From Kuschelorhynchus macadamiae (taxonomy: Eukaryota > Arthropoda > Insecta > Coleoptera > Curculionidae): a stretch of 64,000 bases of DNA. The stretch's first letter is position 1, and each line of letters starts with the position of its first letter. The translations under genes were made by a program, and so were the position numbers. Below the pieces are notes generated by a model, which saw only the letters and a program-made list of their open reading frames with translations, ran no database searches and was not told where the DNA came from. The stretch spans positions 1 to 64,000 of the forward strand of contig JAUTXW010004479.1 in assembly GCA_030620095.1 (NCBI GenBank). Reading direction: 5' to 3'. Shown piece after piece: positions 48,551 through 60,229 of the stretch.

Positions 48551-49917
48551 CACAATTTACACGTATTATGGAAAGGTTAAAATACGTTCATGCCCGTGTA
48601 AATACTAATTATTAGAGACATTTTTTCGAATATATTTTTTGCGTAGTTCTAATCCTAGGTCAATTTGTCACGACTCACAGCCAAAGAAAGCCCTTCTATG
48701 TTCCGGGAGCGAGTTTAATAGTCATATTTGTTTGTAGCAAATATCTTCAATAATTTCAAAAAACAAAGTAGCCCTTGCAAAACCTCTCTGTATTAACAAT
48801 GTAATTCCACGTGTGAACAATGGTTTGTTTGATTCATGTTGGCGTTGGAAAAACAATTGAAGATCACATAAAAAAATTAATGAAGTAAGTAATTTGTAAT
48901 GTGGTCTCATGATTGTTATGTTAAAGTCTACTTCAACTTAAATAGACTCAATTTTTTGTTATGACATATTAAAGTGCACTCTAATATGTAAAATAAAACA
49001 TATAAAACACATTACATTAAGAAGTATTAGTAAATTAAAATGAACTTTGAAATTTAAAAGTAAAAAAATCGAAAAGTGTATTTGTATCGTATTGCAATTA
49101 CATATAATATAAAGCGTATAATTTGTATGATGTACGTAGTGGATGTGCGAGAAATGTTGTGGGTAAAGGCGAATTTAGCGATTTTTTATTTTAGTTATAA
49201 CAAAGAACTGTCTTAACCATTATTCATTCCAAACACCACATCGCGAAGACTCCTTAAAAGCTACTAAGTTGCTAAAAAAGTATTTACTGTCTAAAGGGGC
49301 ATTACTCAAGACATTATGTCTACTTTTTTTTGTCGCGTGTAAGTAATTTATTACCCATACTAAATCGTTTGTTCTTTTATGCACACTTTCTTATTCGCCT
49401 TCACGAACGACAACATAACACGCTGCCATTTGTGACTTTTTATGTCGACGTTTAGATATAAAAGCCAGGGTTGCCACAAAGATATTAATTTACAAGTTAA
49501 TATAGACACGCGAACGTGAAAAGTGATTCAAATATCGTTTAACTGTTGTCAGGAAAACAATATTTATCATTTATAAATATGTTGTTGAAAGTCCACAATT
49601 ATTTACCATTTCTTTAATTGTTGTAATTTATTTTCTACTGCTTATTAATATTATTTTATAATTTACTTTTATAATTATTTATGAGGCTAAATGGAGTAAA
49701 AAGTATCGTATTACTATGAGGTACTTTAAAAAAATAGTATGGCATTAAAGACAGTATACAGGGTATTCTTGATTCAAGGTGACGGCTAATATTTGTGTTA
49801 TTATTTTACGGTTCCGGGTAATCAGTTCAAACAACCAAAAGTTCGAGACATAAATTTCGAAAAACATTAATTCAAGTGACAAAAATATCGGAAACCTAAA
49901 ATTCCAAAAAAAAGATC
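48551..49917. other. Non-coding AT-rich stretch
   Basis: No protein-like frame or RNA gene recognised. TACAGGGTATTCTTGATTC at about 49,756 is another solo terminus of the CAGGGTG kind. GGCTAATATTTGTG and similar words nearby give no further hint. Confidence 0.5.
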
Positions 49918-50548
49918 TAATAATAATAATAATACTTTTATTTCACCAATAAAATAGATGTATATAAAAAATATACCATCGGTAACCGGAGAAAACGTAA
50001 GATCAAGCTAAATTTATGCACTGACAAAAGTATGTCGTTCGTCAAAAAAGTTGTAGGCACATAAAATTTGACTAGGAAAGAAAAAATACGATTACTATAC
50101 TAGATATTTAAAAAAATAACTTTAGAACTCTTGAACAGAGTAAAAGTTACCCTCTACAAGATATTCTATTAGTTGGACTTTAAAAGATCCGAGGTTGTCA
50201 GAATTTTTAATGTCATTACCCAATTTATTAAAAAGTGTACATATAGTTAGGTTAGAAGGGAGCGGATCAAAGCGACCCTCGACTGCGATTCTTTGGTCTA
50301 TTGTGGCTCATACCTATGTTTACACTACACCAAGCAACTCTAAATCCTCAATGAGTCTTATCATTGCATTTGGGGAGGTATTCTTCAAGTCCTCGGGCAG
50401 CAGAATATCTCTACCAAATATGGAGAACCTGATCCAGGCAGCTGCCGGACATTCACAGAGCACGTGGTTGGTTGTCTCGTCATCTTCCATGTGATGTCTT
50501 AGACTACAATGGCCAGTGTATAGGCCTATTGCTGTTTTGAGCTTAATT
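49918..50548 (-). pseudogene. 5'-truncated non-LTR retrotransposon tail (I/R1-like)
   Basis: On the minus strand the fragment opens KLKTAIGLYTGHCSLRHHME (about 50,548) and continues DDETTNHVLCECPAAAWIRF and DILLPEDLKN to a stop at 50,320-50,322. The ETTNHVLCECP pattern is the zinc-binding region at the C-terminus of many I, R1 and Jockey-group polyproteins, after the RNase H or reverse transcriptase domain. A 3' untranslated region of about 390 bp follows and ends in a (TTA)n-type tail on the minus strand (49,918-49,935). A simple-repeat tail and severe 5' truncation are normal for target-primed integration. The plus-strand frame at 50,195-50,494 is its shadow. Confidence 0.8.
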
Positions 50549-52511
50549 CTGATTTATACAACCTTAACTCTTTCTTTAGCGTTTTTTGTATTTTTATTAA
50601 ATAAATATATAACTACCATGTCATAGGTTTTTTATTTTAGTGAGTTGTATGTCAATGTTTCAATAGAAAAACATTTTTAATTGAAAAAATGGTAATATCA
50701 TGTCTAAAGGCTAGAAACCGGACGCAATTGAAACCGTCTAGATAGCACACCTTACGTTTAATATATCATGAGTATATAATACCTGTTTAACTCGGTATAG
50801 CTCTATTAATGTGGTAAAACACATAATGACCAGAAATGTCACGTTGACATCAGTTCGTTGCGTAGCAACCAAATGCACGGCACCTTATTATGTTAGATAC
50901 TCCTTACTTTTCGTAAATTTAAAACATGGAAGCCGAAAGACTGGAGCACATGCAAATTAGGCCAATCATTTACTTCCATTTGCGTCAAACGTTCTTTTTC
51001 TTTTTATGTTTCTCGGTGTTCTGCTAGAAACTTTTTTGAAATATAAACTATAAACGGTTATATTTAGTTCCAACTTCAAAATCACTTCCATGTTTGTACC
51101 AAGTGTGGAAAAAAATACTTTTCAAGTTTCATTTTTGTTGGTTAGGTTTCACGATAAACGTGTCGGGGACTTTTACTGTGTTCCAGGCCTTACACACTGT
51201 CGAGACATGTTGACTAAAGTATGGAACACAATGCAAATTACGTCATTCGTTTTCATTAGGTCAATTTATTTTTCTTCATGTTTTCAATGTTTTGTTAAAT
51301 ACTTTTTTAAAATAAAGGGTATACAAAATCATCACCCATTTTCGTAGCTCAAATGTGTACCTCCTGGTTAAGTTTCGTTTTTGTAGGTTAGATTTTACTT
51401 TAAACTTTAGGGCAGTTGCACTGTGTTTCAAGCATAATAAAACACGGTCATAGCCGCTAGGACGCCTCTTAACCCCTGGCTTGGACCTAGTGAGGACGTA
51501 ATGCAGCATGTTTTGTAGAGGACTGAATAGTTTCCTTTAAGAGGACTCAAATCTGTAACGGTGCCTGGACGCCTCTTTGCACCTTCTATGCACTCTCTAA
51601 AGACCCAAAAAGTCGGGTTTTGTAGAAGATTGGTTACTTATAGTCCTCCTAAGAGAGGACGGATGGGAAAAGACGAATTTGTAGACTATTTAGCACTTGA
51701 AATAACTTCTAGGAGCACCGGATAAAAAAATGACGTGTACATTTGACGTTAGGGGACTTTGATATGTTGTTCAGTACCGCTTATAGAGCATCTGTACCAA
51801 TTTTTAGCTCAACGCTATTTTTCGCAGGATTTTCTCAATATGACTAAATCTACTGAACTAAATAAGAGAACTTTTTCCAATATCTGTGAAAATATCTCTA
51901 ATTCCATGTTTCATTATTAATCCAGTTAACCTAAACCGGCTTTGTCCCTTCAGATTATTTATTTTCTAGTCATGTACACAACATCATCTCGTTATCTATT
52001 ATCTCGTAGCATGAAAGGACTTTAATATTATTATCTGTTGCCCCAGATCCTCTTCATTTTTCTTGACATGGATCTAAATTAGAGGTCTGTATTAAATATT
52101 CTATCTTTAATTTCGAAGGACGTTATTATGTCGTTTTTCTCATGAGGACAATTTTTCTTTGTCGCATCTAATCATAGAAACCGAATATCGGTATGTTTGT
52201 AAAAAAGAAAAATGTCTTCTAGAGTAGATACAAGTTTGAAATTTGATATATAACATACTGGTCAGACGAATTTCTACAAGCAAATTTTTGAACCGTTAAA
52301 CATTTTTTTACGAACTTATTTAAGTCTGTATAATAAAAATCGGTGTAGTATGTTTATTTTAACTCTGTTTTTCTTATATCTTTTATTTTATAATATGAAA
52401 TAAGTGTAATTTTTACTTATTTTAAGATTTTGACACGATCTACACTCTAGAGTAAGAAAACCCATTTTACGTACCTCTTTATAGATCAAACAAAATATAT
52501 CTAATATAATC
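50549..52511. other. Non-coding stretch with a degenerate tandem duplication
   Basis: A unit of about 280 bp starting at GGAGCACATGCAAATTA (50,943) is repeated in diverged form from GGAACACAATGCAAATTA (51,222). Both contain TTTATGTTTCTCGG or TTCATGTTTTCAATG, then GTTTCATTTTTGTTGG or GTTTCGTTTTTGTAGG, then a GTGTT word. A possible third partial unit starts near 51,420. The rest of the interval has no recognised feature. Confidence 0.55.
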
Positions 52512-52559
52512 ATCTAATCCAGCGGTCGCCAACCCGTCGATCGCGAGCTACCTGTAGCT

Positions 52560-54880
52560 CGCAAGGGAAATTCTGGTAGCTCGTACCTCGCAAAACATTT
52601 TTAAAATACAAAAGATTTACATTCCCTGAATTGCGCAAATTCTCATAATAAACACGAACGGTGGCAACACTGCAGCAAACGATATGTAGACAAGAGTCTG
52701 GGGAACAGATTTATAAGAGCGCCGAAAAAGGTCAATCATACTTTTGTAGTCAGGGTGCCAGTGGTAGATTTTGCTGATATGTTGTGTGCATGGTCATGCA
52801 CCACGCGAGGGAAATAGACGTTTTAACTACTTTTTGCAAAGAAAGAGTTAAATAAGTGTATCGAAATGAATGGACATAATTAAATTTGAAAGTACTAGAA
52901 TAATGTATGTTTATTAATAATTTTAACAACATAATAAAAAAATAATAAAAATACGCAATGAAAGGACACAAATTTAAAAGTAGTAGAATAATGTCTATTT
53001 ATAAATAATTTTAACAATAATAACGGGTGAGGATTTTAAAGTGTTACAAGGCGATATCGAAAAAATAGTTTGGAATTTTTGTATAAAAATTTGTTAAAAT
53101 AAGTTAAGAGTGAGGCAGAGATACAGATTTTAACTTCGTTCATTAATAACTAGATACATCATCATCCCCGAATTAGGGCAAAATGTGTGTCTGCAAAGCA
53201 TGTTGAAAACACTTTGTGTTTGCTGCGATATTTTTATTTACTGATCAAAAGAGTGTTTTGGATAATCCATTTATTCGTATTACTCCAAAATACCACACAC
53301 GAATAGTCACCGTATCAAACAGGGTCTCTAAAAACTTCACAAACAAGTGAAACAATAGGAAACACATGTAAATGTAAATATAAACACAAAAAAATAACGG
53401 CGATCGACGAAGGAATGGAACCGGTAAATACTGCACTTTTACACTCATTGATGGTGTTGCAAAACCTCTTCAAGCAGCCATAATTAACGAATATTATCAA
53501 CTTAATGGAATAAACCCGATTGGTAGGCGGTCCAGGTACGATCTCCGAGTAAAAATATTAAACAAAAAACGTTAGGAGTAGGCTAAAATATACATTTAAA
53601 ACAATTAAAAATCAACCACAAATCATCCCAGATCTAATACGTGTAGAGAAAATGAAAAAATGTTAAATACATTTATTATCTCTGGTATGTCTGGCCGCTA
53701 CCAGAAATTGTTGAGAATTCGGGGTGAACATATTAGCTTTTATTTTTCCTAACTTGTACAGTACATTTGTAGCCATCGTTTTATAAATTATTTTGAATTT
53801 TTTTAACGTTTCAGTTTTCGCATGATAATATGTTTTTCTTTTTGATATTTCCTGTATACATAAATAATTATAACTTTTTCTTCCAAAGTCAGTTTTATTT
53901 TAACGAATATTTTTTACACAACCTGTACAAACACTTAATTTTAAGCTACAAAAATATGGCTTTTTTCTTTTCTTTAATTAAAAAAATATACTTTATTGAA
54001 TTTAACTCTGTCTACCTCAAAGTATGAACCAACTGAAAACTAAAAAAAATCGTACACTTTGTATTAAGTTAGCGGCAACTGAACTTCATTAACGTCTATA
54101 GTAACTTAGAAAACACGACCATATTTCTCAAAGTAGAGTATATTTGTCGTATATATAGTATTATTTACAATACAGAGTTCACGGACTTGAAAAAGAGAAC
54201 TTTAATCTTCAAAAGAATACATATCTTGTCACCCTAGCTAGACTATAATTTCTTCAACAAGCTCCGCAGTTGTTTTTTTCGTTTAACTTCTCTAAATTTT
54301 TGAAATTATAAAATAGGTTATTAGAAAATTAAATTATAATTTGAGCCACCCACTTAATACGTAACACAAGGATTCCTTCTATATTTTGTTTTTTAGCTTA
54401 AATCATGATTATCGTGCATAGTTTAGGTTATTTAACTCACCTCTATGGTATAAACTATGCCTTCAATTATTGTACAATGAAAAAATTATTGTGTGATCAA
54501 ACCTTTCCACCGGTTAATCTTATTTCTCCAAGAGATAATGTTAATTGTACCTAAGTGTCTGTAACGGAAAACTGAAAGCTTTTTAGGTATAATAATAATA
54601 CCGAGAATAATACGACCCTCTAACTTCGCTCAAAACTAGTTTATAAAAGCAAATCAAATTTAATTTAGTACTTAACAATGTTCTGTGATCTAAGATCTAA
54701 TTGGCAACAGATTTAAAACTAAAACACTAAAATATAAGTATTCTCTGTACTCTACACCGTCGAAAAACACAAAAGTGTTACATGCGTTGTCGATGACAAT
54801 CGTGTCAACTCGGAGTTCCTACAAATCTGTTCTTCAGACTCTTGTCCCTCTCTAGAATCGACTAGAATTGATCAGCACGA
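52560..54880. other. Non-coding left half of hAT-2
   Basis: No transposase sequence is seen. A diverged tandem duplication of about 92 bp lies at 52,862-53,030 (units share GTAGAATAATGT and TTTTAACAA words). A GAT-CGACGAAGGAATGGAACC region near 53,402 is less AT-rich, but gave no recognisable protein in any frame. This block may be a further insertion into hAT-2, although clear ends were not found. Confidence 0.5.
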
Positions 54881-54892
54881 CAACGCGCTTGC

Positions 54893-54960
54893 GTTCGGGA
54901 ACGATCTGGCTTGCTTTGAACGGTATAAATACGTAAGGTGCGGCGGCCAGGCGCAGTTTA
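54893..54960 (+). promoter_or_regulatory. hAT-2 core promoter: HSE-like triplet, TATA box, Initiator
   Basis: TATAAAT at 54,924-54,930 is followed 31 bp later by the Initiator-like GCAGTTT (A at 54,955), the classic animal spacing. Upstream at 54,893-54,907 three 5-bp units read GTTCG GGAAC GATCT, matching the heat-shock element pattern nTTCn nGAAn nTTCn with one mismatch. The transposase ATG is at 55,017, about 60 bp past the start site. Function in heat shock is inference. Confidence 0.6.
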
Positions 54961-55016
54961 AAACTGAACGAGACAAAATTTACCGGTTTGGTCAGAATTG
55001 GCCCGCAATTAAAAAT

Positions 55017-56676
55017 ATGGCAAGTAGTAGTAAGAAAGTGAAAACATACCATTTCCATTCGGAATGGGAAGAACAGTATTTTTTCACAGAAGTTAAAGGC
55101 AAAAATGTGTGTTTGTTATGTAATAGTTCTGTCTCCGTTGCTAAAAAAGGAAATATTGAAAAACATCAAAAACTGTATCTTCAAATTTTGATTACATTCT
55201 GCCGCCAGAAAAGAAAAACTGAAACAATTAAAAAACCAGTTAACTGGACAACAGTCAATATTTTCAAAAGCAGTTGACAAAAATAAGCCTGCAACTGAAG
55301 CGTCATAGCATGTGTGAAGACGTTTTAGAAGTTTTTAGAAGCTGCAGATTCATTATTTTCCAACTTTAGAAATAAAGACAAGATAGTGTCTTCAATACGG
55401 TATCTGCAACTTCATGCTAATACAGTGATAAGACGAGTAGAAGGAATGAGTAATGATGTTTTTTTTTACAGTTGAAAAGTGAGTTGCATAATTGTGTTTA
55501 TTTTTCACTGCAATTGAACGAATCAACTGATGTAGTTGACACCTCCCAAATGGTCGTGTTCGTTAGGATGCTTTTCTGTAATTTTACGGTTAAAGAAGAT
55601 CTATTGAAGTTTATTCCTCTGAAAGGGCATACTACTGGACAAGACTTGTTTTCTCATCTCATTAATCTTTTTTCCACTGAGAAAATTCCAATATCAAAAA
55701 TTGTAGGCTTGACAACCGATGGCGCTCCAGCTATGGTGGGTTGTGATAAGGGTCTCGTGGCGTTATGTCGCAAAGATGAAAGTTTTCCCCAATTCCTCTC
55801 TTACCATTGCACTATCCATCAGCAAGCATTATGTTGAAATTCTTTAAAACTAAACAACGTTATGAAATTGGTAGTAAAAATTGTAGCTCGAGCGTTAGAA
55901 AGAAGGTTATTCAAAGCCTTGGCCGATGAAATTGACTGTCAATACGGGGAACTACTTCTTCACTCTAAAGTTCGATAACTGAGTAGAGGAGGAGTGCTAA
56001 AACGTTTTAATGATATCTTACCTGCTATAGTTCATTTTTTCAAACAACACGATGAACCGATTCAGGAACTGGAAAATTTAACCTGGCTTAGAGATTTTAG
56101 TTTTCTTGTGGATATTACAGAAAAATTAAATGAACCTAATTTGCAGCTTCAGGGTAAAGACAAATAACCAGAGGAAATGATTTCTGATATAAATGCATTT
56201 ATAAATAAGCTTGAATTTTGGGAACAAAACCTAAGTAATTGCAATACCAAGCATTTTCCTATTCTTTCAGAAAAGATATCTCAAAATCCATTGGAACTTT
56301 ATGAAAGTAAATATAATGTAGAAATAATTTCTCACTTGAAGGGTAACTTCAAAAATCGTTTTAAGGACTTCAACGGAATTGCTTTAGTGGCGCAATTTGC
56401 CGTTTTACCCTTCATGGAAACTGAAGAAATGCGACAGAAATGGAACTAATTGTATTTCAAAATGATTTAACGTTAAGATCAGTTAAATCAAATACAAAAT
56501 GTATCTGGTCTTTAGTATGTCAAGAAAAATATCCAGTTTTAGGTCGCATTGCCTTGAAAGTAAAGGTGTTATTTAGTTCAACAAATTTGTGTGAATTCTC
56601 TTTCTCAAATATTAAGTTAATTAAAAACAAATACCGCAATCGACTTATAGTTGAACATTTGGATAATTGTATTTGA
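55017..56676 (+). pseudogene. hAT-2 transposase, broken
   Basis: This is a hAT transposase of the ZBED5/GTF2IRD2-like type. It opens MASSSKKVKTYHFHSEWEEQ, and a BED-type finger follows (CLLCNSSVSVAKKGNIEKHQ), then a frameshift within about 55 codons. Readable pieces: LKSELHNCVYFSLQLNESTD (55,469 on, with the acidic DEST/NEST motif), MVVFVRMLF, TTDGAPAMVGCDKGLVALCR (second acidic residue region), HCTIHQQALC followed by a stop, ERRLFKALADEIDCQYGELL, a stop in place of the usual Trp of WLSRG, ISDINAFINKLEFWEQN, FPILSEKISQNP, and the C-terminal dimerisation region CEFSFSNIKLIKNKYRNRLI to 56,676. At least three in-frame stops and three frameshifts make it nonfunctional. The same protein family is much better preserved in hAT-3. 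Confidence 0.88.
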
Positions 56677-57091
56677 ATGGCTGTATCAAATTATACTGCA
56701 AACATTAAAAACATTATTAATGAGTCTGAGTGTGAGCCCTCTCATTGAACATGAATAAAAATAGTGCATTATTCTTATTATTTGTTGCTTTTATATTGTT
56801 TTAGTTCCATAAATCATATCGTATTGAAACCGTAAATAGCATAAAAATTTTGTTTATTTTTTAAACACCTCTGGTTATTTTTTTATGAGCAGTTTGTACA
56901 CGTACTAAAATAATATTAGTTTATTTTTATTATTTTATGTTAATAAACGAAATAAATGTGTGTGGAATACAAATGTGCATTATTTCATTTCGGTTGGCCT
57001 ACGTCTCTTACAGATAGGTAGCTCACTATCTACTCCACAACTATCGAAGTAGGTCAACACATTAAAAAAGTTGGCGACCACTGATCTAATC

Positions 57092-57756
57092 TATTATTAT
57101 TAGTGACACCGCAAGACGAGAGACATTAAGGTTTCATCTCGTCTCGTCTCTACTTCAATCAATCTCGTCTCGAAAAAATCTCGTCACGACGAGTATATGA
57201 CGCTATCCGGTTAGAGTTTCCATATATATGTTCACTGAAGATGAAATTTTAGCTATAATCAGTCACAGTGTATCAGTGAACCGCGCCCGTTTACAAATTA
57301 ATGCTCTATTGCACCCGCCTGGATGTTAATGCCTTCAAATTGTCCTCCAGCCTTTTGTTTGATAAGCCTTCTAAGCTTTTGTTTGAGAAGTTTGATTAGT
57401 CACAATATCTAATTTAAGAAAACATAAAATTTCAGCTTTTATAAAATAATCGTAATTTTTTATGACGACATTATAACAGTGTGGACTGCAGACTTTCTAT
57501 CAACCATCTTCCTGAGTGTGTGTACAATTTAATCTCTGTTTTAACAGCGTGCAATAAGAAATGCATTTGTATGCTTTAATATTAAAATAAATATTTCTAT
57601 GTTTTAAAAAATTACATTTATAAATCGACCCCAATTCAATTTTCGTGCTTATAGGTAAACTTGACCAAATTAGGATGATACCCATAAATAGATATGGACT
57701 GATACCACAAGAATAATTTATCTTTTTTTCTGCCTGTACCTTCAGTTGGGTGGTTT
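57092..57756. other. Non-coding stretch with a CTCGTCTCG cluster
   Basis: 57,105-57,195 contains several CTCGTCTCG or CTCGTC words (ATCTCGTCTCGTCTC, AATCTCGTCTCG, ATCTCGTCACGACGAG). A second cluster in the opposite orientation lies at 62,608-62,700. The rest shows no recognised feature. Confidence 0.6.
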
Positions 57757-59337
57757 TTGTGTCCCAAATTCGAGGCGTATCATTGGGATCTATAAGAGAT
57801 ACAAAGTTGGTTGAATTAGGGCAACGTTGCGCAATTTCATGCCAATCACAATGCCGCCTTAAAAGTTTGAAAATTCCGAATATTTCCGAAGATATTCGAA
57901 AATATCCGCCATTCGGTTTTTATTTTTTTCTAACTCTATTTGTGCGATATGACAAAATAAATTCCACATTTTCATTGTTACTTTTTCTGCTTTATAAGAT
58001 GGCTCTGCTAGATTTTTAATCCGACGTTTCGTTTCTTCGCAACCATCAACAACTATTTTGGTCTGTTTAAGTAATATTAGAAAAAATTCATTTCTTAAAA
58101 TTTATGTTTGTAATTACCAGAACTTACTATAGGAATTTATCAAAAAAAAAATAGATTAAAACAAACTTCAATTTTTGCTCCCCTACATGATGACGCTATT
58201 AGATTTACAATCCGACGCCGACGTCCTAGAGTTGTTCGACAATAGCAATATTTGCATAGTGTCATATACTCCTTATCCATCAAAAAGTAAGTATCCATCA
58301 TACCTAGCCATGGAATTTTCTTTTGTTTCAAAATGGCCGGAGTAGTTTGACATTTTTCTTTACTTATTTGAGTCTTGATTATTCTCGATTTGTGTTATCA
58401 AATCAATAAAAATGCCTTTCGCGTGTTTAGAAAAACGTGATTTGATCCGCTAAAAGGCAACAGCCACATTTTGACTTGAAAAAATTAAGCAGAGCATGGA
58501 GGTTTTGAAAAACCGTCAGGCGAATGGATCAGGAAGAAGATGCCCGTCTTTTAGATGCTGTAACTTAATATAGCGTACTAAAAGGTAACTGACTATTTAC
58601 TAATTTGATATTATAGGTTGAAAACGCACCTAGATAATCTCTTAGGGCAAATGAAGATGATTTGGAAACACCACGCATGAGAATTTGGCGAACTCTTAGA
58701 TTATATGGGTACAAGCCATTCAAAATTCGCGTGAGTCAAACTTTAAGACCTGGTGATTTTGAAAGGCGTAGAGAATTTTGTCGGTGGATGCAAACTAAAT
58801 TAGAATATTTAACCGATACAATCAACATTATTGCTCTGTGACTAATCTGCGACAAAATCGAGAAATGAGACCGCAAAAAAGGGAATCGTTTAGTGTATGG
58901 GTCGGAATGTGGCGTAACAAAATCATTGGCCCATTTATTTTGGATGGTCACCTTACATCTCAAAAATATATACCTTTAATAGAGCAAGAAATAATGGATC
59001 CCTTATCGAACGAACCATTAGAAGTATTAAGAAATCTACGGTGGCAACAAGATGGTGCTCCTCCCCATAATGGAAGAGAAGTGACAGAGATTCTCAATCT
59101 TTTATTTCCTGGTAAATGGATTGGGAATCAAGGAGTTGTTGTACTCTGGCTAGCAAGAAGCCCGGACTTAAACCCCTTAGATTATCATTTCTGGGGATTT
59201 TTGAAAAATCGATTACATCGAAATTTGCCCGAAAAACTACGTTACAATTTAGTACAATTAGCGCTTTTTACAAAATTAATCGATTAACCCAAAAATGTAT
59301 TGAAGCAAACGGTTTTCAATTTGAATACTTGTTGTAA
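57757..59337 (+). mobile_element. Decayed Tc1/mariner-type element
   Basis: GTGTCCCAAATTCGAGGCG at about 57,758 resembles the terminal GTCCCAGATTCGG and GTCCCAAATTTGG of elements A and B, so it probably marks the left end. A transposase remnant on the same strand ends at 59,337. No convincing mirrored end was found before hAT-3, so the right end appears lost or too diverged. Three diverged copies of a word like CTACAAGATGGCGTCAT with a following ATCCGACG or ATCGGTCG lie at about 57,990, 58,185 and 59,632. Confidence 0.6.
58617..59337 (+). pseudogene. DD41D-related transposase lacking its first catalytic block
   Basis: After a probable intron acceptor (TATTATAG at about 58,609-58,616), ENAPRTISRANEDDLETPRM, RIWRTLRLYGYKPFKIRVSQ and LRPGDFERRREFCRWMQTKL follow the pattern of transposases A-E. 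The segment that should contain FTDE is missing: LEYLTDTINII joins almost directly to VTNLRQNREMRPQKRESFSV, a loss of about 20 residues including the first catalytic Asp. WVGMWRNKIIGPFILDGHLT, WQQDGAPPHNGRE and ARSPDLNPLDYHFWGFLKN keep the other two, with 42 residues between them. A frameshift near 59,250-59,280 precedes the C-terminal KCIEANGFQFEYLL. A possible first exon near 58,412 (MPFACLEKRDLIR) has stops. The protein cannot be catalytic. Confidence 0.8.
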
Positions 59338-60007
59338 TGTTTATAGTTTTGCTATTTTCATGTTTTTGTTAAATATTTAGTAATGTATTTGAATTAATTT
59401 TTTTTATAATTAAATTTGTAAAATTTTTGTAGTTAATAATTTTTTTAGTTTTTAATGAAAATATATTCTCGAAGCTTTCACTGAAAAAACAAATACTTTT
59501 TTCTATTTTTTTTAAATAAATACGTTATAAAATCAAATTTCAAATTCTGACTTCTGGCAATTAATTGCTAGAAGATAAATTTTGACAGTTTTTTTTTTAA
59601 TTCGACATTTTCATGGCTAGTTTTTCCTCTCTACAAGATGGCGTCATCAGGCTTTTGATCGGTCGTTTTGTTCCATCGCCATCATTAGCAACTAGCACTG
59701 ATGATGGAATTTCAGCTCGAAATGACGGACATATGTCAAAAAGTAAGAAATTAAAAATGTAAACTGTATTACGTCAGTGAAATCAGAAAAATCGAGCTAT
59801 CCGATGAGTGAAAAATATATTCAGGATTCCATTTAAAAAAATGTAAGTTGAGGCCATATTTTTTTTATGAGTGTGTTCGCTATGACACTGGACGCCACAA
59901 AAAAATTAAGAAAGTAGACTTATAACTTGTTTTTCTGATCAACTCGGTAAGTTAAAAAACAAAAAAGTTACAAGCGTTTAAAATGTGGACAAGTTAAAAT
60001 AATAACC
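59338..60007. other. Non-coding flank before hAT-3
   Basis: AT-rich 3' region of the preceding element plus the third CTACAAGATGGCGTC word (59,632). The stretch ends AACCCTGTACAT, which contains the left 8-bp duplication of hAT-3 and looks like the tip of a CAGGG-type element. Confidence 0.5.
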
Positions 60008-60229
60008 CTGTACATCAGGGATGCTCAAACTTGAACTGCCTAGCTAGGTAGGGTGTACCGTAGCATATATAGATATTAGCTTTCCGCACAATATACATTA
60101 TTTTAGTCAAGGTTTGGGTTAGGTTTAGTTAGGTTCTTCTCTACAATAGCAATGAAAAAACTCATAGTTATTCAAAATTGCGAGTTTATTGGTTGTTTCA
60201 AAACAAAAGAGTTACATATGGTGTTAAAC

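Larger units (their letters stand above)
52520..57083 (+). mobile_element. hAT-2: hAT transposon of the BED/ZBED5-like group
   Basis: Ends read CAGCGGTCGCCAACCCGTCG (left) and CAGTGGTCGCCAACTTTTTT (right, inward). The exact 8-bp duplication ATCTAATC flanks it (52,512-52,519 and 57,084-57,091). At 4,564 bp it is twice the size of hAT-3, because about 2.3 kb of unrelated non-coding DNA lies between the left end and the promoter. GTCGATCGCGAG occupies positions 17-28 of the left end only. The same word is at the same position in one end of hAT-3. The transposase is heavily broken. Confidence 0.95.

Noticed and set aside
50195..50494. 99-codon plus-strand frame
   Set aside because: Antisense shadow of the non-LTR retrotransposon C-terminus.
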